Source: Euglena gracilis (taxonomy: Eukaryota; Euglenida; Euglenophyceae; Euglenales). From it: a DNA stretch of 64,000 nt. Both the position numbers and the translations under genes were made by a program. Positions 41,579 to 52,891 of this stretch are shown piece after piece. The stretch is taken from contig CP154955.1 in the NCBI GenBank assembly GCA_039621445.1, positions 33,339,417 to 33,403,416 on the forward strand, read 5' to 3'. The first letter of the stretch is position 1. The number at the start of each line of letters is the position of its first letter. The notes beneath the pieces are model-generated. The model was given only the letters and a program-made list of their open reading frames with translations, did not search any database and was not told where the DNA came from.

Positions 41579-42115
41579 ATGACAGCCCATTCGGCAAGGC
41601 AATCCGGTTGCTTAACACCCACTTCCCATCTACTGCCTCAAATGGGGTTAGGGTTGGGAATGGTTAGAGTTGTTCGTTCTCACAGTTCAAGTTATGGGTT
41701 TGGCCGCATTTTAAGAACAAGTTTAGTCCAATTTTGCACTGATTTCGGCTTAACTCTTGGCCAGCGTAAACCTCCAGAACCTACAGGTTGACCCCCCAAA
41801 AAACTGGACTGGATATTTTCAAGAAAAGGTTAAATCAACAAACACTTGATGAAAAGAAAAAGGTTGCAGCCAACGAGATTGCCCTCTTTTTTGAAGACTT
41901 TCGCCCAATTAAAGATCGTACTTCGACCCACTTTGAACCCAAATCGCTCACATGAGCGCAACACAAAAGTAGAGCTTCAGGCAAGACAAAATAGGTCCTG
42001 TGCATACAATTTTACATTGATTGTACCACGATGTGTCATTTTGGATGCAAAGCTTCGAATAAAAAAGAAAATAACAATCTGCACTGACCCATTACAACCA
42101 CACACTGACAAATGA

Positions 42116-42269
42116 ACACACACACACACACACACATGCACACACACAAACACACACACATACGCAGACACAGACGCACACACAAACACAGACACGAGCA
42201 CGCGCACACACACGCGCGCAGAGACACACATACACACGTGCGCGCACGCACATGTACACGCACACACAC
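42116..42269 (-). repeat. CA/GT microsatellite in the RING gene intron
   Basis: Impure (CA)n on the + strand with CACGCG and CAGACA interruptions. On the - strand it begins as GTGTGTGTG directly after the RING exon, so its first GT can serve as splice donor. Confidence 0.75.
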
Positions 42270-42445
42270 CTGCAGGACGGGCAGCGGGGGTTCTTCCGCA
42301 GCCACGGAACGATGCATCCCTCATGGAACACGTGCCCGCAGGGGAGGGGGACCACCACATCGTCGCACTGCGGTGGCTCCAAGCACACCGTGCACTCCAC
42401 GGGGCCACCTAGGGGTAGGAGCAGATGGAGTCCGATGGGAGCCAT
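42270..42445 (-). CDS. RING-H2 finger protein, first exon
   Basis: ATG at 42445 in a good context (GACAATGG). Encodes 58 residues plus two bases: CTVC, then CGHVFHEGC, then CPSC. Zinc ligands C18, C21, C36, H38, H41, C44, C55, C58 give the C3H2C3 pattern of RING-H2 E3 ubiquitin ligases; PWLRKNPRCPSC is typical of the family. The RING ends exactly at CTGCAG/GTGTGTG, a consensus donor, so the exon stops at 42270 in phase 2. Reading on gives only a Cys-Val repeat from the microsatellite. The downstream exon was not identified. This is the best host-gene candidate in the window. Confidence 0.65.
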
Positions 42446-43212
42446 TGTCGTCGGCGAAGGTCATTGCTGTCCTGAAGCTTTCGGGCCCTTTGGCGGCCAC
42501 AGCAACTTCTTTTTGCCAACTGCTGGCCAACGGTTACGGGATAAGAAGCAGTGAAACACCGGGGCCGATGACCAGCACCACCTACAGCAGAAACCGTGTT
42601 GGCACTCAATCGCCCTTTGGGATTCCTTTCAGAGTGCCAGTTGGACGCTGGGGTTCATGCCAAGAGAGGTGGGAGGGGGATGTAACCCCTTGGGACGTCC
42701 GCCAAATGACTGCTTTCCCCCCAGAAATAAGCGCTTGATGAAACCCCCAAACCACGAAAATATGCTTTTTTTGGGAAAATCCGGGTCTCGCGTTCTCCCC
42801 GCCCCAGAGTTGAGGACAGACCCCAGCCCTGGAACCCATCAACATATCCCATTCCATTTCAGTTGGCTTTATTGCCGCGCTCTATTTCCCCCCCACGCAG
42901 CCGAAAATCAGGGGCCCCAACTGGCTGGGGGAGGGCGTGGTGCCTTTAACCAGGTGCCAAAATCCAAAAAGCTGGGTTTGGGTCTCGGCTAGGTCCAACC
43001 GAGGCACCTCCCTTCAAAACAGGATATTTGGCATTGGTGCAAAAAAGCCTTTTTGAACCCCCGGCGCCTTTGGCGTCCGAGGTGTGGTTTGGCACTTCCC
43101 ACCCCAAAACCCAACTCCCCCCAAAACTTTGTTGGGAGGGGGGAATACTCAGACGGTCCCTTTTTTTGCATTTCTCTGAGGCGGTGCATCTCGCACTTAA
43201 GCTTTTTTTCTT

Positions 43213-43234
43213 TGTCGATGTGCGCATATCGACA
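43213..43234. repeat. Palindrome of the GTGCGCA family, outlying copy
   Basis: TGTCGAT and ATCGACA (7-bp arms) around GTGCGCAT. It is preceded by GAGGCGGTGCATCTCGCAC (about 43178-43197), and this combined 55-bp block recurs inverted at 45611-45672, so both are copies of one longer repeat. Confidence 0.55.
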
Positions 43235-43377
43235 TTTTTTACAACTTCCATGAACCGCCGAATGCACCTGGTGAAACAGCAATATATGAGGTGCACACCT
43301 CACAATATAGGTTAGAAAACAACAAAGGTCTCAAACCATGATCCTAACATATCTTTCTGACTCGTCTGGAGCGACAG

Positions 43378-43533
43378 ATTGGTGTTGTTGCCCGTCAAAC
43401 TGGTGGTTCGTACACCCTGGCTGTTACAACAATCGCTTTTGGTGTGTCCGTGCTGACAGTAACTGCCGTGTGGTACACCTGTTTGATTGGGGCCGACTAT
43501 CCACCATTTGGAAATGATGTGATGTGCAATTAA
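43378..43533 (+). CDS. Candidate terminal exon with a hydrophobic segment
   Basis: Fifty-one codons and TAA with strong purine-N-pyrimidine codon bias. Begins after CAG (43375-43377), with a CTAAC branch-like motif about 30 bases upstream. Encodes a hydrophobic helix-like run (SYTLAVTTIAFGVSVLTVTA). An overlapping frame from ATG 43338 encodes a Cys/Trp-rich 59-residue peptide instead; the codon pattern favours the first. No family recognised, no upstream exon identified. Confidence 0.3.
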   Translation: MGVVARQTGGSYTLAVTTIAFGVSVLTVTAVWYTCLIGADYPPFGNDVMCN

Positions 43534-43642
43534 ATTAGGCGATGATTGTGACATAAAATCTTTTCCGGAACTCTGCTGCTATCGACGGACTGAAATGTGT
43601 GTGCAGCGATGTAACACACCCGACACAAATTTATGAAAAGAG

Positions 43643-43846
43643 GGTCGATGTGCGCATTTGTGCACATCGACCACACTGGTATTTTGTGTAAGGGGTTGGT
43701 GTGCGCATTTGCGCACATCGACCATTTGTGCAATTGTAAATGGTCGATGTGCGCAAATGCGCACATCAACCACATACACAAAATGCCAGTGTGGTCGATG
43801 TGGCAGATGCTTGAATGGTTGATGTGCGCATTTGTGTACGCCAACC
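43643..43846. repeat. Cluster of 30-bp palindromes forming a 136-bp inverted repeat
   Basis: Copies at 43643-43672, 43694-43723, 43742-43771 and 43817-43846. Each is GGTYGRTGTGCGCA, a 2-bp centre and the complement, with core GTGCGCATTTGCGCAC. In addition 43665-43727 pairs with 43738-43800 with about four mismatches around a 10-base spacer: a large palindrome built from smaller ones. Confidence 0.75.
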
Positions 43847-43849
43847 ACG

Positions 43850-45905
43850 TGAAATTTGAGAAATATACTCCACATTTTTTATATTACCACATGAAACACA
43901 ACACCCGCCGTTTCTTGGATCTAGAAGAAAAGGTTGGGGAAAGGATTTTGAATGGGTACCGTTTGCAATGTGTGGCAAAGAACAGTGACTTGTAAATGTA
44001 CGTTTGCTTTACTACTACTCCCGTATTATGGAGTGCTCTTCATCCTTAACCGTTGATGTGCGCATTTACACTCACCGACCATTGCGGATGCAAAACTTTT
44101 GAAACCATTGTGTGGTGACGAAATTCTGGATTTTATATTATGTGAAACGTGCAGTAGAACACACTAATATAGCAGGAGAAAGATTGTCCTCTCCAAGGGC
44201 AAGTTTTGCATGTCTTATCTCCAAACCATACGACCGATGGTTTTCGCGCCATCAGTTTGGGAGTTGCGCGGGAGAAATTGATGACGTGTAACCCCCCCAG
44301 GATTGCTGGACACTTTTCTTAAAAAAAATAACGACCTCCAGAATTTCAAAATTACGTGTGTGCAATCTTTTTGTTTCCTCGACCGGGAATCATTTTCCGT
44401 TTTTGACACAATGATGCCTCATTTTTTCCTCGGAAAACAGGCAACGTACCACTTTTTGTGCACGATATCGGGGTGCTGAGTCCCATTACTTTCATGCAAC
44501 CCAACCAGGTGCAAACATTAAATATTCTCTCCCTCCAAAACATTGAGTTTTGTGACCACATTTAAGACACTCCAAATTTCCATTGTTTCCATGGACCAGC
44601 AGCTTGCCTGCCCCCCCAGTCTGCCGTCCCGGTTGTGGGGGATAACAATGAGACCGTAGACCGCTGGTAGGTGGCCCGCTGCTGGCACGTCGCGGCACAC
44701 GTGCAACGACACCGCTTGGGCAAGGGGTGACCCTCGAAAACCCCCGCCGCTTGCCCCCTGGCTTGCGTTTTGCTGCACCAGTCGCATCAGGTGATGATAG
44801 ATGGTTATCCACAAGGCATGGACCTGGACCTGTCACTGGGCCAGAGTCCACCCTATAAAAAAGCCTCATGGTTGAGGAGAGTGTTTGGCAGTGGAGTAAA
44901 TTGCACACCGAAGGAGCCATTGCAGGTGGTGTTTGGGGTTGTGTTTGATGCGTTCTGTCTGAAATTTTGCTATTGTGGTCGGCGTGCACAAATGCGCACA
45001 TCGTCATGGTATGCCCATTTTGCACTCCAATGACGTCCATCTTTACGCACGTGGATGGTGTTTCAAAGTGTGCAAACGCCAACCATGTGCATATTTGCTC
45101 AAAACGACCACTTTTTTTACTCCGACCTGGCACTTCCCCTTCAAACCACTTTCCCTTCACCCTGCACAGGCCTTCACAAAATCCCCCAGGCATGCCTTCC
45201 TTTCTGCGTTCTTGGCCGGCGGTGTGATTGGACCACCCTAGCCCCCCCATGCTTGTTCCACGCGCTCCGGCAAACGTACAAAAACACAAGTCCGAGGCTG
45301 GCAAAAACAAGCCATTGCGCCTAAACCCCGGGAGGGAGCCAGCCAGGGTCGCCAACATCCGGTGAGGAGAGCTGCATCGCACAAAAAGGGGGGGAGGCGG
45401 TGCTGGGGTTTTGGTGTTTTTGTCGGCGTTTTTTCACTTTGGGGGGATAGATCCGGGGGTTTTCGTGGCATGCCGAACACCAAAAACAGCAAAAAAAACA
45501 CGGAATTTGCGGGACTGCCGGGGCCAAAAATGGAAATTCAGCCGGATTTGTCGTCCACCTGTTGCCTCTCACTGTCACCCCTTGCAACGCCGGTGCCCAA
45601 ATCAAAAAAGTGTCGGTTTGCGCATTTGCGCAAATCGACCCAAAAAAGCTTAAATGCGAGATGCGCCGCCTAAGTTTCTGGGCCAAAAATGGGGGCGGGA
45701 ATACTCGACCAGGGAAAAGCACCCAGGAAGGTATAGCAAACAACTACACTTGTGAATCTGTCGCCCACACATGGGAAAGGGGCGTCTGCGTTGGGAACAT
45801 CCAGCTATTCCAGTGGTCCCTTGTGGACACCAGGATTCCTTGGTCTGCGCTGCGCCTCCCGTCGGTGGACAGGTGCAAGGGCACAGCGGACACCACGTCA
45901 GCGCC
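43850..45905 (-). other. Stretch with palindromes but no established gene
   Basis: A long open frame on the - strand (45382-44492, 296 codons) ends in KLLVHGNNGNLECLKCGHKTQCFGG, which resembles a small zinc-binding tail, but it crosses two palindrome copies and overlaps a second open frame (44814-44518). It could include an exon; I cannot assign one. Confidence 0.2.
44051..45640. repeat. Dispersed further copies of the 30-bp palindrome
   Basis: 44051-44080 (good left arm, decayed right arm), 44977-45006, about 45080-45110 (decayed) and 45611-45640. All keep GTGCGCA or GCGCA-TTTGCGC at the centre. No copy was seen outside 43213-45640 in this window. Confidence 0.6.
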
Positions 45906-48570
45906 TTCTTTTGAAGGTACCCAGTTCACTTGAAGGTTTACTTGTTTTTCCGTGCACCATTTGAAAAATGGTCTTAGCATTTTGTTGAAGGGGTTCTTTC
46001 TGCACCCTCCTTTTGTTAAGTAATATTAAATTACCTGGTTGTCCACTGACAAAGAAACAGTTTCTCCAGGTTTGCTCAAACTGTTTGCAGTGCTGATTGC
46101 TGCACTCAGCTCCTTTACATTTATGTGTAAAATGGAGTCTTTTCTCCAAAATTCCTGAACAAGTCCTCCTGTATTGATGTCCAGCCCCCCCAGGCATGGG
46201 TGCTGCTGTCTGAGTGCAACTCTCTGGTTGCATTTTGAGGGAAGGGTCTGCCACCCCAGGCGTCCAGCAGAACTTTTATTTCCCTTAATTGGGCCTTGAT
46301 TTCCTGGGAAATGGGGTGTTTTGAGTCCCAGGGGGCTGTGGACTTTGCCACCAAAAAATTTGCCAGGGTGTCTGTAAAAGCCCTTAAAAAGGGCAGGGCC
46401 ATTAGATTGCATCTGATTTGGCCCAAAATGGCAGCCATTTGCCTTTTTGACATGTAATCTTTTTTCACAACTTTTCCTAGCTCCTTTTCTATCGTTTTGG
46501 CTTTCTGGGGGGCACCTGCAGCTTTCCTTCCTGGAAGTTTAGTTGATAACCCAGATGGGTTACCACTTGTGTGGGCTGGAGGGTGGACTTTTTCACATTG
46601 ATTTTGAACCCTGAATTCAGCAAATCTTTGACGACTGTGTTCAGGTGATTTTGTAAAGTGTTTTGGGTGGGGGCCACCAACAAAATGTCGTCCAGGTAAA
46701 TAAAGACCTGGATGCCCCTTTTTCTCCACAGCTTTTTGAAAGTTTTCATGACTGACATGAAAATTTTGGGCATTACATTTAGCCCAAAGCAGCCTGCTTG
46801 AAATTCACAGTTCTGCCCCCCCCACCTGATGCCTTAAAAATGGCCCTAGGCCTGGACTTAGTGGAATATGGAAATAGGCATCCTTCAGGTCTATTTTTGC
46901 TGCCCAGTGGCCTTTTTCCAAAACTGGAAAATGTGCTGGATATGATCCAGCTTGAAAGGTTTTACCTGAAACTGCTGATTCAGTTCTCTGCAGTCGCTGA
47001 TCATTCACCACTTGGTTGTTCCTCCTTCTGGTTTTAAAATTAAAAACCATGGGATCAAATGCTGGGTTTCTGAATCCCAAACTCGTTTCACTGACCCAGT
47101 TTTTTCGTACTCCAGAAGAATTTTTTCTGCCTGGTTTAGGTCCAAGTTGGCTCTGGGTTTTGGGTGGGTGGACAATTTTGGGGGATTTACCCAGGGGGGT
47201 TGAATTCCATTTTTGATCAATTGACATGTTGCTGGGGGGGCATGTTTTGACCACCATTGGAGACTTTTTTGAAGTCTCTGGTACAGGGGGGTGTCTCCCC
47301 ATTTTTCCACCATGGAAATTATTTTCCCAACTAGATGATATTCTGGAGGCGGGGTGGGGGGTGTTGGACATTTCACAGCCCCTAGAGCCCTAGGGCTTGA
47401 GCTCTTGGAAAAAGAAAATGTTTCTGGGTGGATGTGCACGCACTCTCTCCCTCTCTGCTCACACTCTCTCTGGAGGATCTTGTTGTTGGTTTCCATACCA
47501 TAGGGCTTACTGCCCCGGATTTGCCTATCTGGCCTTCTTGATGTTGATGGTGTTGGTAGCCACACCATTGGGGGGCCACTGTGGGTCCCCCCTTTGTTGA
47601 TTGAGCAGTAATAAATGCTGGTGGGGAGTTTCCCCCTTCCTGTTCCTCCTGGGGCTCGGCAGGGGGCTGCCCATTTAAATACAAAGCCCTTGCAGGGCTG
47701 TCCCTTAGCTTCTGGGGTGCCTGTGATGGACCCCCCTTGTGATCTTGTTGAAATTGATCTTCTTGATATTTCTGGCCCCAGTGGCCTTGATGATAACTTG
47801 AAAGGCCCCAACGGCCCAATTGAAATCTTGAGGGGTTCTTGGGTCCCTACCCTTGACCCCTGTGTGGTGGTGTGACTGAGAAATGATGGGGATGGTGCGT
47901 CTGACCTTTTCTGCCCCTGCCATGTCCTGTGGGGCCTTGGTGCTGGTGGCCACCTTGGCCTTTGTTCCAGCGACTTTGGATAGTGTAGATGCCTTCATGG
48001 CTGGTTGTGCCGTCATGGCCTTTGTTGCCTCCATGGCCTGTGCGGTTCTGGCTGCCATAGCCCCGCTTGAACACATGATGTGTTTTGGAAAGTTGGCCAC
48101 CATGGCCCTGGTTCCGATGGCCGCAGTGGCCTGCTGGTTGTTGCTTCTGCCCCTTGCGAGGTCTTCTGACCACTGTCTGCCAGGGTCCGTGGCCATCACT
48201 TTGGGGGGGTTGGGTTGTAAAAATATCTTTTGGGGAAATTTCTTTTGGGGAAGGGGCAGCCACGGTTCGCCACAGTCGACCCGCGCCGTCAGGTTGTCCA
48301 GCTGCTGCGGCTTCTGCTGCTCCCTCTTGAAGTTCTCCAGCGCTGTTCGTCTTGGAAATTGCATCTTTCATTGAAATCTTTCATATACTTCAACAATTTC
48401 TGCTTTGAGGTTCTGCACGAGCGTCTCTTTCTGGATATTTTGAATTGATTGATTGACTTCTTCTTCTTCCAATCGATATTGTATTTGACGTTCCTTTCTC
48501 GTACTCCCTCGAGGCAGACCGAGAAGGGAGGAAGGGACACCGAGGGCGAAGCACAAAGACATTGTGAGGC
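45906..48570 (-). mobile_element. DIRS-like element C', truncated by the duplication junction
   Basis: Copy of 25080-27745. Gag-like ORF1 at 48371-47847, RT at about 47245-46489 with the same in-frame TGA (about 47005), RNase H to 45906. The methyltransferase and recombinase parts are missing because the duplication starts inside the RNase H coding region. A one-base deletion near 46930 in this copy adds a frameshift inside RT. Confidence 0.8.
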
Positions 48571-48785
48571 ATTAGGCAAAGACATTAGGAGGTCCCGCTT
48601 AGTGCCTTTTTTCGCTGGAGTTGGCTGATCCTTAACTTGCCCTTCGACACCCAGAAGAAAGGAACAGAGTTCACGAACGAGGAAGAACTGGGAAAATAAG
48701 TCAATATCAATTCAATACCCAGAAGAACACGAACCAGACGAAAATCAATTGAGAATTCAATTGTCAAATTTCAATTTCGACTTCG

Positions 48786-49901
48786 ATGAGCAATGCAGTG
48801 GAGAAGAAATTGGAATTATATGGCCACGGACGTCCTGGAGGAGTGGCCGCAGAAGCTGGAGACCTTGGAGATGCGGTCAACACGTGGCAAACCGTGGCCG
48901 TTCTTCCCACCCAGCCCCCCACCCCAGAAATTTCACAGCCCAAAACCCCCCCCAGTGACGGCCACGGTCCTTGGACCACTGTGGCCAGAACGCCCAGAAG
49001 ACAGAAGCCAGCCCCAGTCCAAAATGCTTCACAATTGGACAATCAAAGCCCACACATCAGGGGCATCTCCCACAAAGGCGCCCAGCAACCTGGGCACCAA
49101 TTGGCCAGAAGATGGGGAGATGGAATCAAGGCCAAGGAGGTCAACACCACAGGGGCCATGGGGGCCAGTTTCACAAACAAATCCCCTCAGGAAGGGGCAG
49201 AAAAGGTCTGTCCAACCCCCCAATTCATCTATCACAACAGCCCCTCTCACGGGGATAAGGGGGGGCCACAGCAGCCCCCCCAAGATTTCCAATGGGGTTG
49301 GAGGCCAAGAAGAAATCAAGGCCTGAAAGACCACAAGATGGATTATGGAAAAAAATTTATACATGGAAACCTTGGAGACCAGCAGGGTGGACCCACAGTG
49401 GCCACCAAGAAGCTAAGGAACCAGCAGGGTGGACCCACAGTGGCCACCAAGAAGCTAAGGATGCTGCTGGAGAAATCCCCCGAGGGACCCACAGTGGCCC
49501 TCTGCCAACAATGGGGGATAAAGGGACCCACAGTGGCCCTTTCAATGACCCAGCCCCAGGAGGAAAAGGGACCCACAGTGGCCCTTTCAAGGACCCAGCC
49601 CCCAGGGGCAAAGGGACCCACAGTGGCCCTTTTGGAGGGAGGGGCAGAAACCCCTCCAACATTTATTTCTCAATTCCCGATCAATCAATCAAGGGGGGGA
49701 CCCTCAGAGGCCCCCCTATGGTATGTCAACCGACCACATCAACATGGAGACGACCAGATAGGCCAAACAGGGGCATTAAGCCCTATGGTATGTCTTCCAA
49801 CAACAAGATCATCCAGAGAGGTGAGCAGAGAGGGAGAGAGTACACGCACATCCACCCAGAAAAAATTTCCTTTTACAAGGACCCAGCCCAAGGGGACCTA
49901 G
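48786..49901 (+). CDS. ORF1 and pol N-terminal extension of D', one open frame
   Basis: 371 residues. Starts MSNAVEKKLELYGHG, contains TWQTVAVLP and SDGHGPWTTVARTPRRQK, then the Gly/His/Gln region, then GPTVAL repeats and APLWYVNRPHQHGDDQIG. In D these are in two frames. D' may be the ancestral state (31-bp insertion in D) or a secondary fusion. Confidence 0.45.
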   Translation: MSNAVEKKLELYGHGRPGGVAAEAGDLGDAVNTWQTVAVLPTQPPTPEISQPKTPPSDGHGPWTTVARTPRRQKPAPVQNASQLDNQSPHIRGISHKGAQQPGHQLARRWGDGIKAKEVNTTGAMGASFTNKSPQEGAEKVCPTPQFIYHNSPSHGDKGGPQQPPQDFQWGWRPRRNQGLKDHKMDYGKKFIHGNLGDQQGGPTVATKKLRNQQGGPTVATKKLRMLLEKSPEGPTVALCQQWGIKGPTVALSMTQPQEEKGPTVALSRTQPPGAKGPTVALLEGGAETPPTFISQFPINQSRGGPSEAPLWYVNRPHQHGDDQIGQTGALSPMVCLPTTRSSREVSREGESTRTSTQKKFPFTRTQPKGT

Positions 49902-49966
49902 GGGTGCAATGTCCAACACCCCCAGCCCAGCCCCCCCTGAATCATCTTACCCAGAAAATAAATTAA

Positions 49967-50800
49967 ATGGATGAAATATGGGGAGACACCCCCCTCCATC
50001 AAAGGTTGCAAAAAAGCCTAAAATGTCCAACATCTCCTGCCCAGCCCCCCCAAAATCATCTTATCCAGGAAATAAATTCCATGGAAGAAAAATGGGGAGA
50101 CACCCCCCTCCATCAAAGGCTGCAAAAAAGCTTGAAATGGTGGGCAAAAAAATGCCCCCCAACAACATGTCAACTCATCAAGGATGGCATTCAACCCCCC
50201 TGGGTCAGCCCACCAAAATTATCCACCCACCTAAAAATCAGGGCAAATTTGAACTTACCCCAAGCAGAAAAAATACTGCTGGATTACGAAAAATCTGGAT
50301 CCATAAGGAGGGTGAGGGATTCAACCACCCAGCACCTGATCCCCTGGTTTCTGATTACAAAACCAGAAGGGGAGCAGACAAAATGGAGATTAATAAGCAA
50401 TTGCAGGGAAATAAATCAAAGGTTCCAAGTGAAACCTTTCAAGCTGGATCACATCCAGCACATTTTTCCAGTTTTGGAAAAAGGTCACTGGGCAGCAAAA
50501 ATAGACCTGAAGGATGCCTATTTTCATATTCCAGTAAGTCCAGGCCTAAGGCCATTTTTAAGGCATCAGGTGGGGGGGCAGACCTGGGAATTCCAGGCAG
50601 GCTGTTTTGGCCTGAATGTAATGCCCCAAATTTTCATGTCAGTGATGAAGACATTCGAAAAACTGTGGAGGAAAAGGGGCATCCAGGTCTTTATTTACCT
50701 GGACGACATTTTACTGGTGGCCCCAACACAACTCATCTTACAAAATCACCTGAACACAGTGGTCAGGGATTTAATCAATCAGGATTCAAAATCAATGTGA
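49967..50800 (+). pseudogene. Reverse transcriptase of D'
   Basis: Nearly identical to the RT of D, including YLDDILLVAP and the terminal one-base deletion. The short repeat GDTPLHQRLQKSLK precedes it twice. Confidence 0.75.
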
Positions 50801-51821
50801 AAAAGTCAACCCTGCAGCCCACACAAATCGTAAATCATCTTGGATTTCAGCTAAACTTCCAAGAGGGAAAGTTACAGGTGCCCCCCCAGAAAATAAAACA
50901 GTAAAAAAGGAGCTGGGAAAAATGGTGAAAAAAGATTACATGTCAAAAAGGCAACTGGCTGCCATTTTGGGCCAAATCAGATGCAATCTAATGGCCCTGC
51001 CCTTTCTAAGGGCCTTTACGGATGCCCTGGCAGATTTTTTGGTGGAAAATTCCACAGCCCCCTGGGACTCAAAACATCCCATTTCCCAAAGAATAAAGGA
51101 CCAATTAAAGGAAATAAAAAATCTGCTGGACACCTGGGGGGGCAACCCTTCCCCCAAAATGTAACCAGGGAGTTGCACTCAGACAGCAGTACCCATGCCT
51201 GGGGGGGGCTGGACATTCAAACAGGCAAAATTGTGCAAGAATTTTGGAGGGAAAACTCCATTTTGCACATAAATGTCAAAGAATTAAGTGCAGCAATAAG
51301 CACAGTACAAAGCCTCAGCCAGCCAGGGGAAACTGTGTCCCTATCCGTGGACAATCAAGTAATTTACTATTACTTAACAAAAGGGGGGGGGCAGAAAGGA
51401 CCCTTTCAATTCCATGCTAAGACCCTTCTTCAAATGGTGCATGGAACACAACATAAACCTGCAAGTAAAGTGGGTCCTCCAAAGACTGCCTGGCAGACCC
51501 CATAAGCAGGTGGGAAATGGACAGGGGGGATTACTCACTGGACCCCCAACTTTTTCAGTGGCTGAGACAGCAGTTCAAAAATTACATCAGCCTAAAAACA
51601 GACCTTTTTGCCTCACCAGGCAACAAAAAACTGCCACAATTTGTGGCCAGGTGGCCCCACTGGGGAGCCACAGCAGTGGATGCATTACAATGTCCACTGG
51701 ACAACATGGGGGACCTTTATGCAAACCCCCCGTGGTCTGCAATCCAAAAATTTCTCCCCAGATTAAAAATGTTTCCACATGCCAAAGTTTTGATGGTCAC
51801 CCCCTACTGGGATTCAGCCAC

Positions 51822-52891
51822 ATGGTGGCCCCAGTTAATAAAAATGAAAGTTCCAGAAACCCCCTGCCTGAAAATCACCTCCTACATGGGTATGTTCACC
51901 AATTGCAGGGGGGGAAAAATGCCACCCCCCAGGTGGCCCCTCCTTTGCATGATTTGCTCAGGCAAATTTTGGTGGGGAAACAAATACAAAATTCAACCAT
52001 TACAGATTTCCTGGGAAGAAACCCCAGTTTGAAAAGGTACCAAAGTGCCTTCACGCTTTTATGGGTGATTCTGGAAAAAATGGGGGTACCCCCCCCTGAA
52101 GCCACCACTGACCAAGTGGTTGACGCTTTAATTCAACTGTTTCAATTTTCAAAGGCCCAAGCACGCAATGCATACAGTGCTATGCTATTGATCCCTGGCT
52201 TTGGGGGCCTGAGGTTCCATGCCATGTTGGCACCTTACAAAAGGCTTTGGAACCAAAACCTGGAGAAATATGGTGCATTCTGGGATCCCCTCCCAATCCT
52301 CCTGGGGCTGGCACAGTCCCCCCTGCCCTCTGATATATGTACATTGCGTACACAACTCATTTTCTGTTCACGCATCCTCTGTTTATACAGAAGTTCTGAT
52401 TTGGCACAGGTCCAAAGAACCACCAGTGTGTTGGGGGGGGGGCACCCTACATCAAAATTAAACGTAAAGGTCAAAAACTCCACAAGTGGGAGCGAGTTGT
52501 CGCCATTCCCCAGTGCCCCCAAATCAGCCCCTTTCATTTAATGTTGTCTTATGTGGCAGCAAAACGTTTCTTTATGAAACCTGGGGGCCCCCTCTTAATT
52601 ACGTTAAAACCCCCCTACAAAGCCATTAAGGCAGATACCATTGCTTCTATCACCAAAGACTTTTTGACCAAACAGGGGGTACCCCCCCAGGTTTGGGGAC
52701 CCCACTCCACTAGAGGGGCAGGGGTTGGTTTGCTAAAAAAATTGGGCCTTTCTGCCCAAGAAGTTTGTGAAATTGGTCAATGGAAGGGGGTGGAAGCTTT
52801 CACAGCCCATTATCAAAGACTTGGTGCCCAAGGTTCTTTGGAGGATGCCCTGGCCCCCCTTTTTTCAGTGCACAATCTCGCCTCACAATAG
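51822..52891 (+). pseudogene. Tyrosine recombinase of D'
   Basis: ATG 51822 opens a frame that stays intact through KRYQSAFTLLWVILEKMGV, NAYSAMLLIPGFGGLRFH and LYRSSDL to a 9-base G run at about 52433. After it the correct text (KGQKLHKWERVV) is one frame over, and the C-terminal part (HSTRGAG, IGQWKG, HYQRLGAQ) ends at 52891. A single indel in the G run separates it from an intact gene. Confidence 0.72.

Larger units (their letters stand above)
25080..45905 (+). repeat. 20.8-kb tandem duplication, unit 1
   Basis: Sequence from 25080 (TTCTTTTGAAGG) recurs from 45906 with an offset of 20826 at the start and 20879 near the end; all the change is small indels. Unit 1 spans most of element C, all of D and E, and 37094-45905. 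Confidence 0.85.

Noticed and set aside
41332-41622. Pro/Gly-rich ORFs over the G/C runs
   Set aside because: Translations of homopolymers inside the miniature element; run lengths differ between copies.
41640-41665. Telomere-like GGGTTAGGGTTGGG
   Set aside because: Only about two imperfect units, no array, and it is repeated unchanged in the second copy; chance or ordinary sequence.
42092-42269. Cys-Val repeat tail of the RING protein
   Set aside because: It is the translation of a GT microsatellite after a consensus splice donor.
43643-43846. CRISPR-like array
   Set aside because: Repeats are irregularly spaced, lie in both orientations, have no constant-length spacers or cas genes, and the DNA is eukaryotic.
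44492-45382. 296-codon ORF on the - strand as a gene
   Set aside because: It crosses palindrome copies, overlaps other open frames and has no recognisable domain; kept only as a note.
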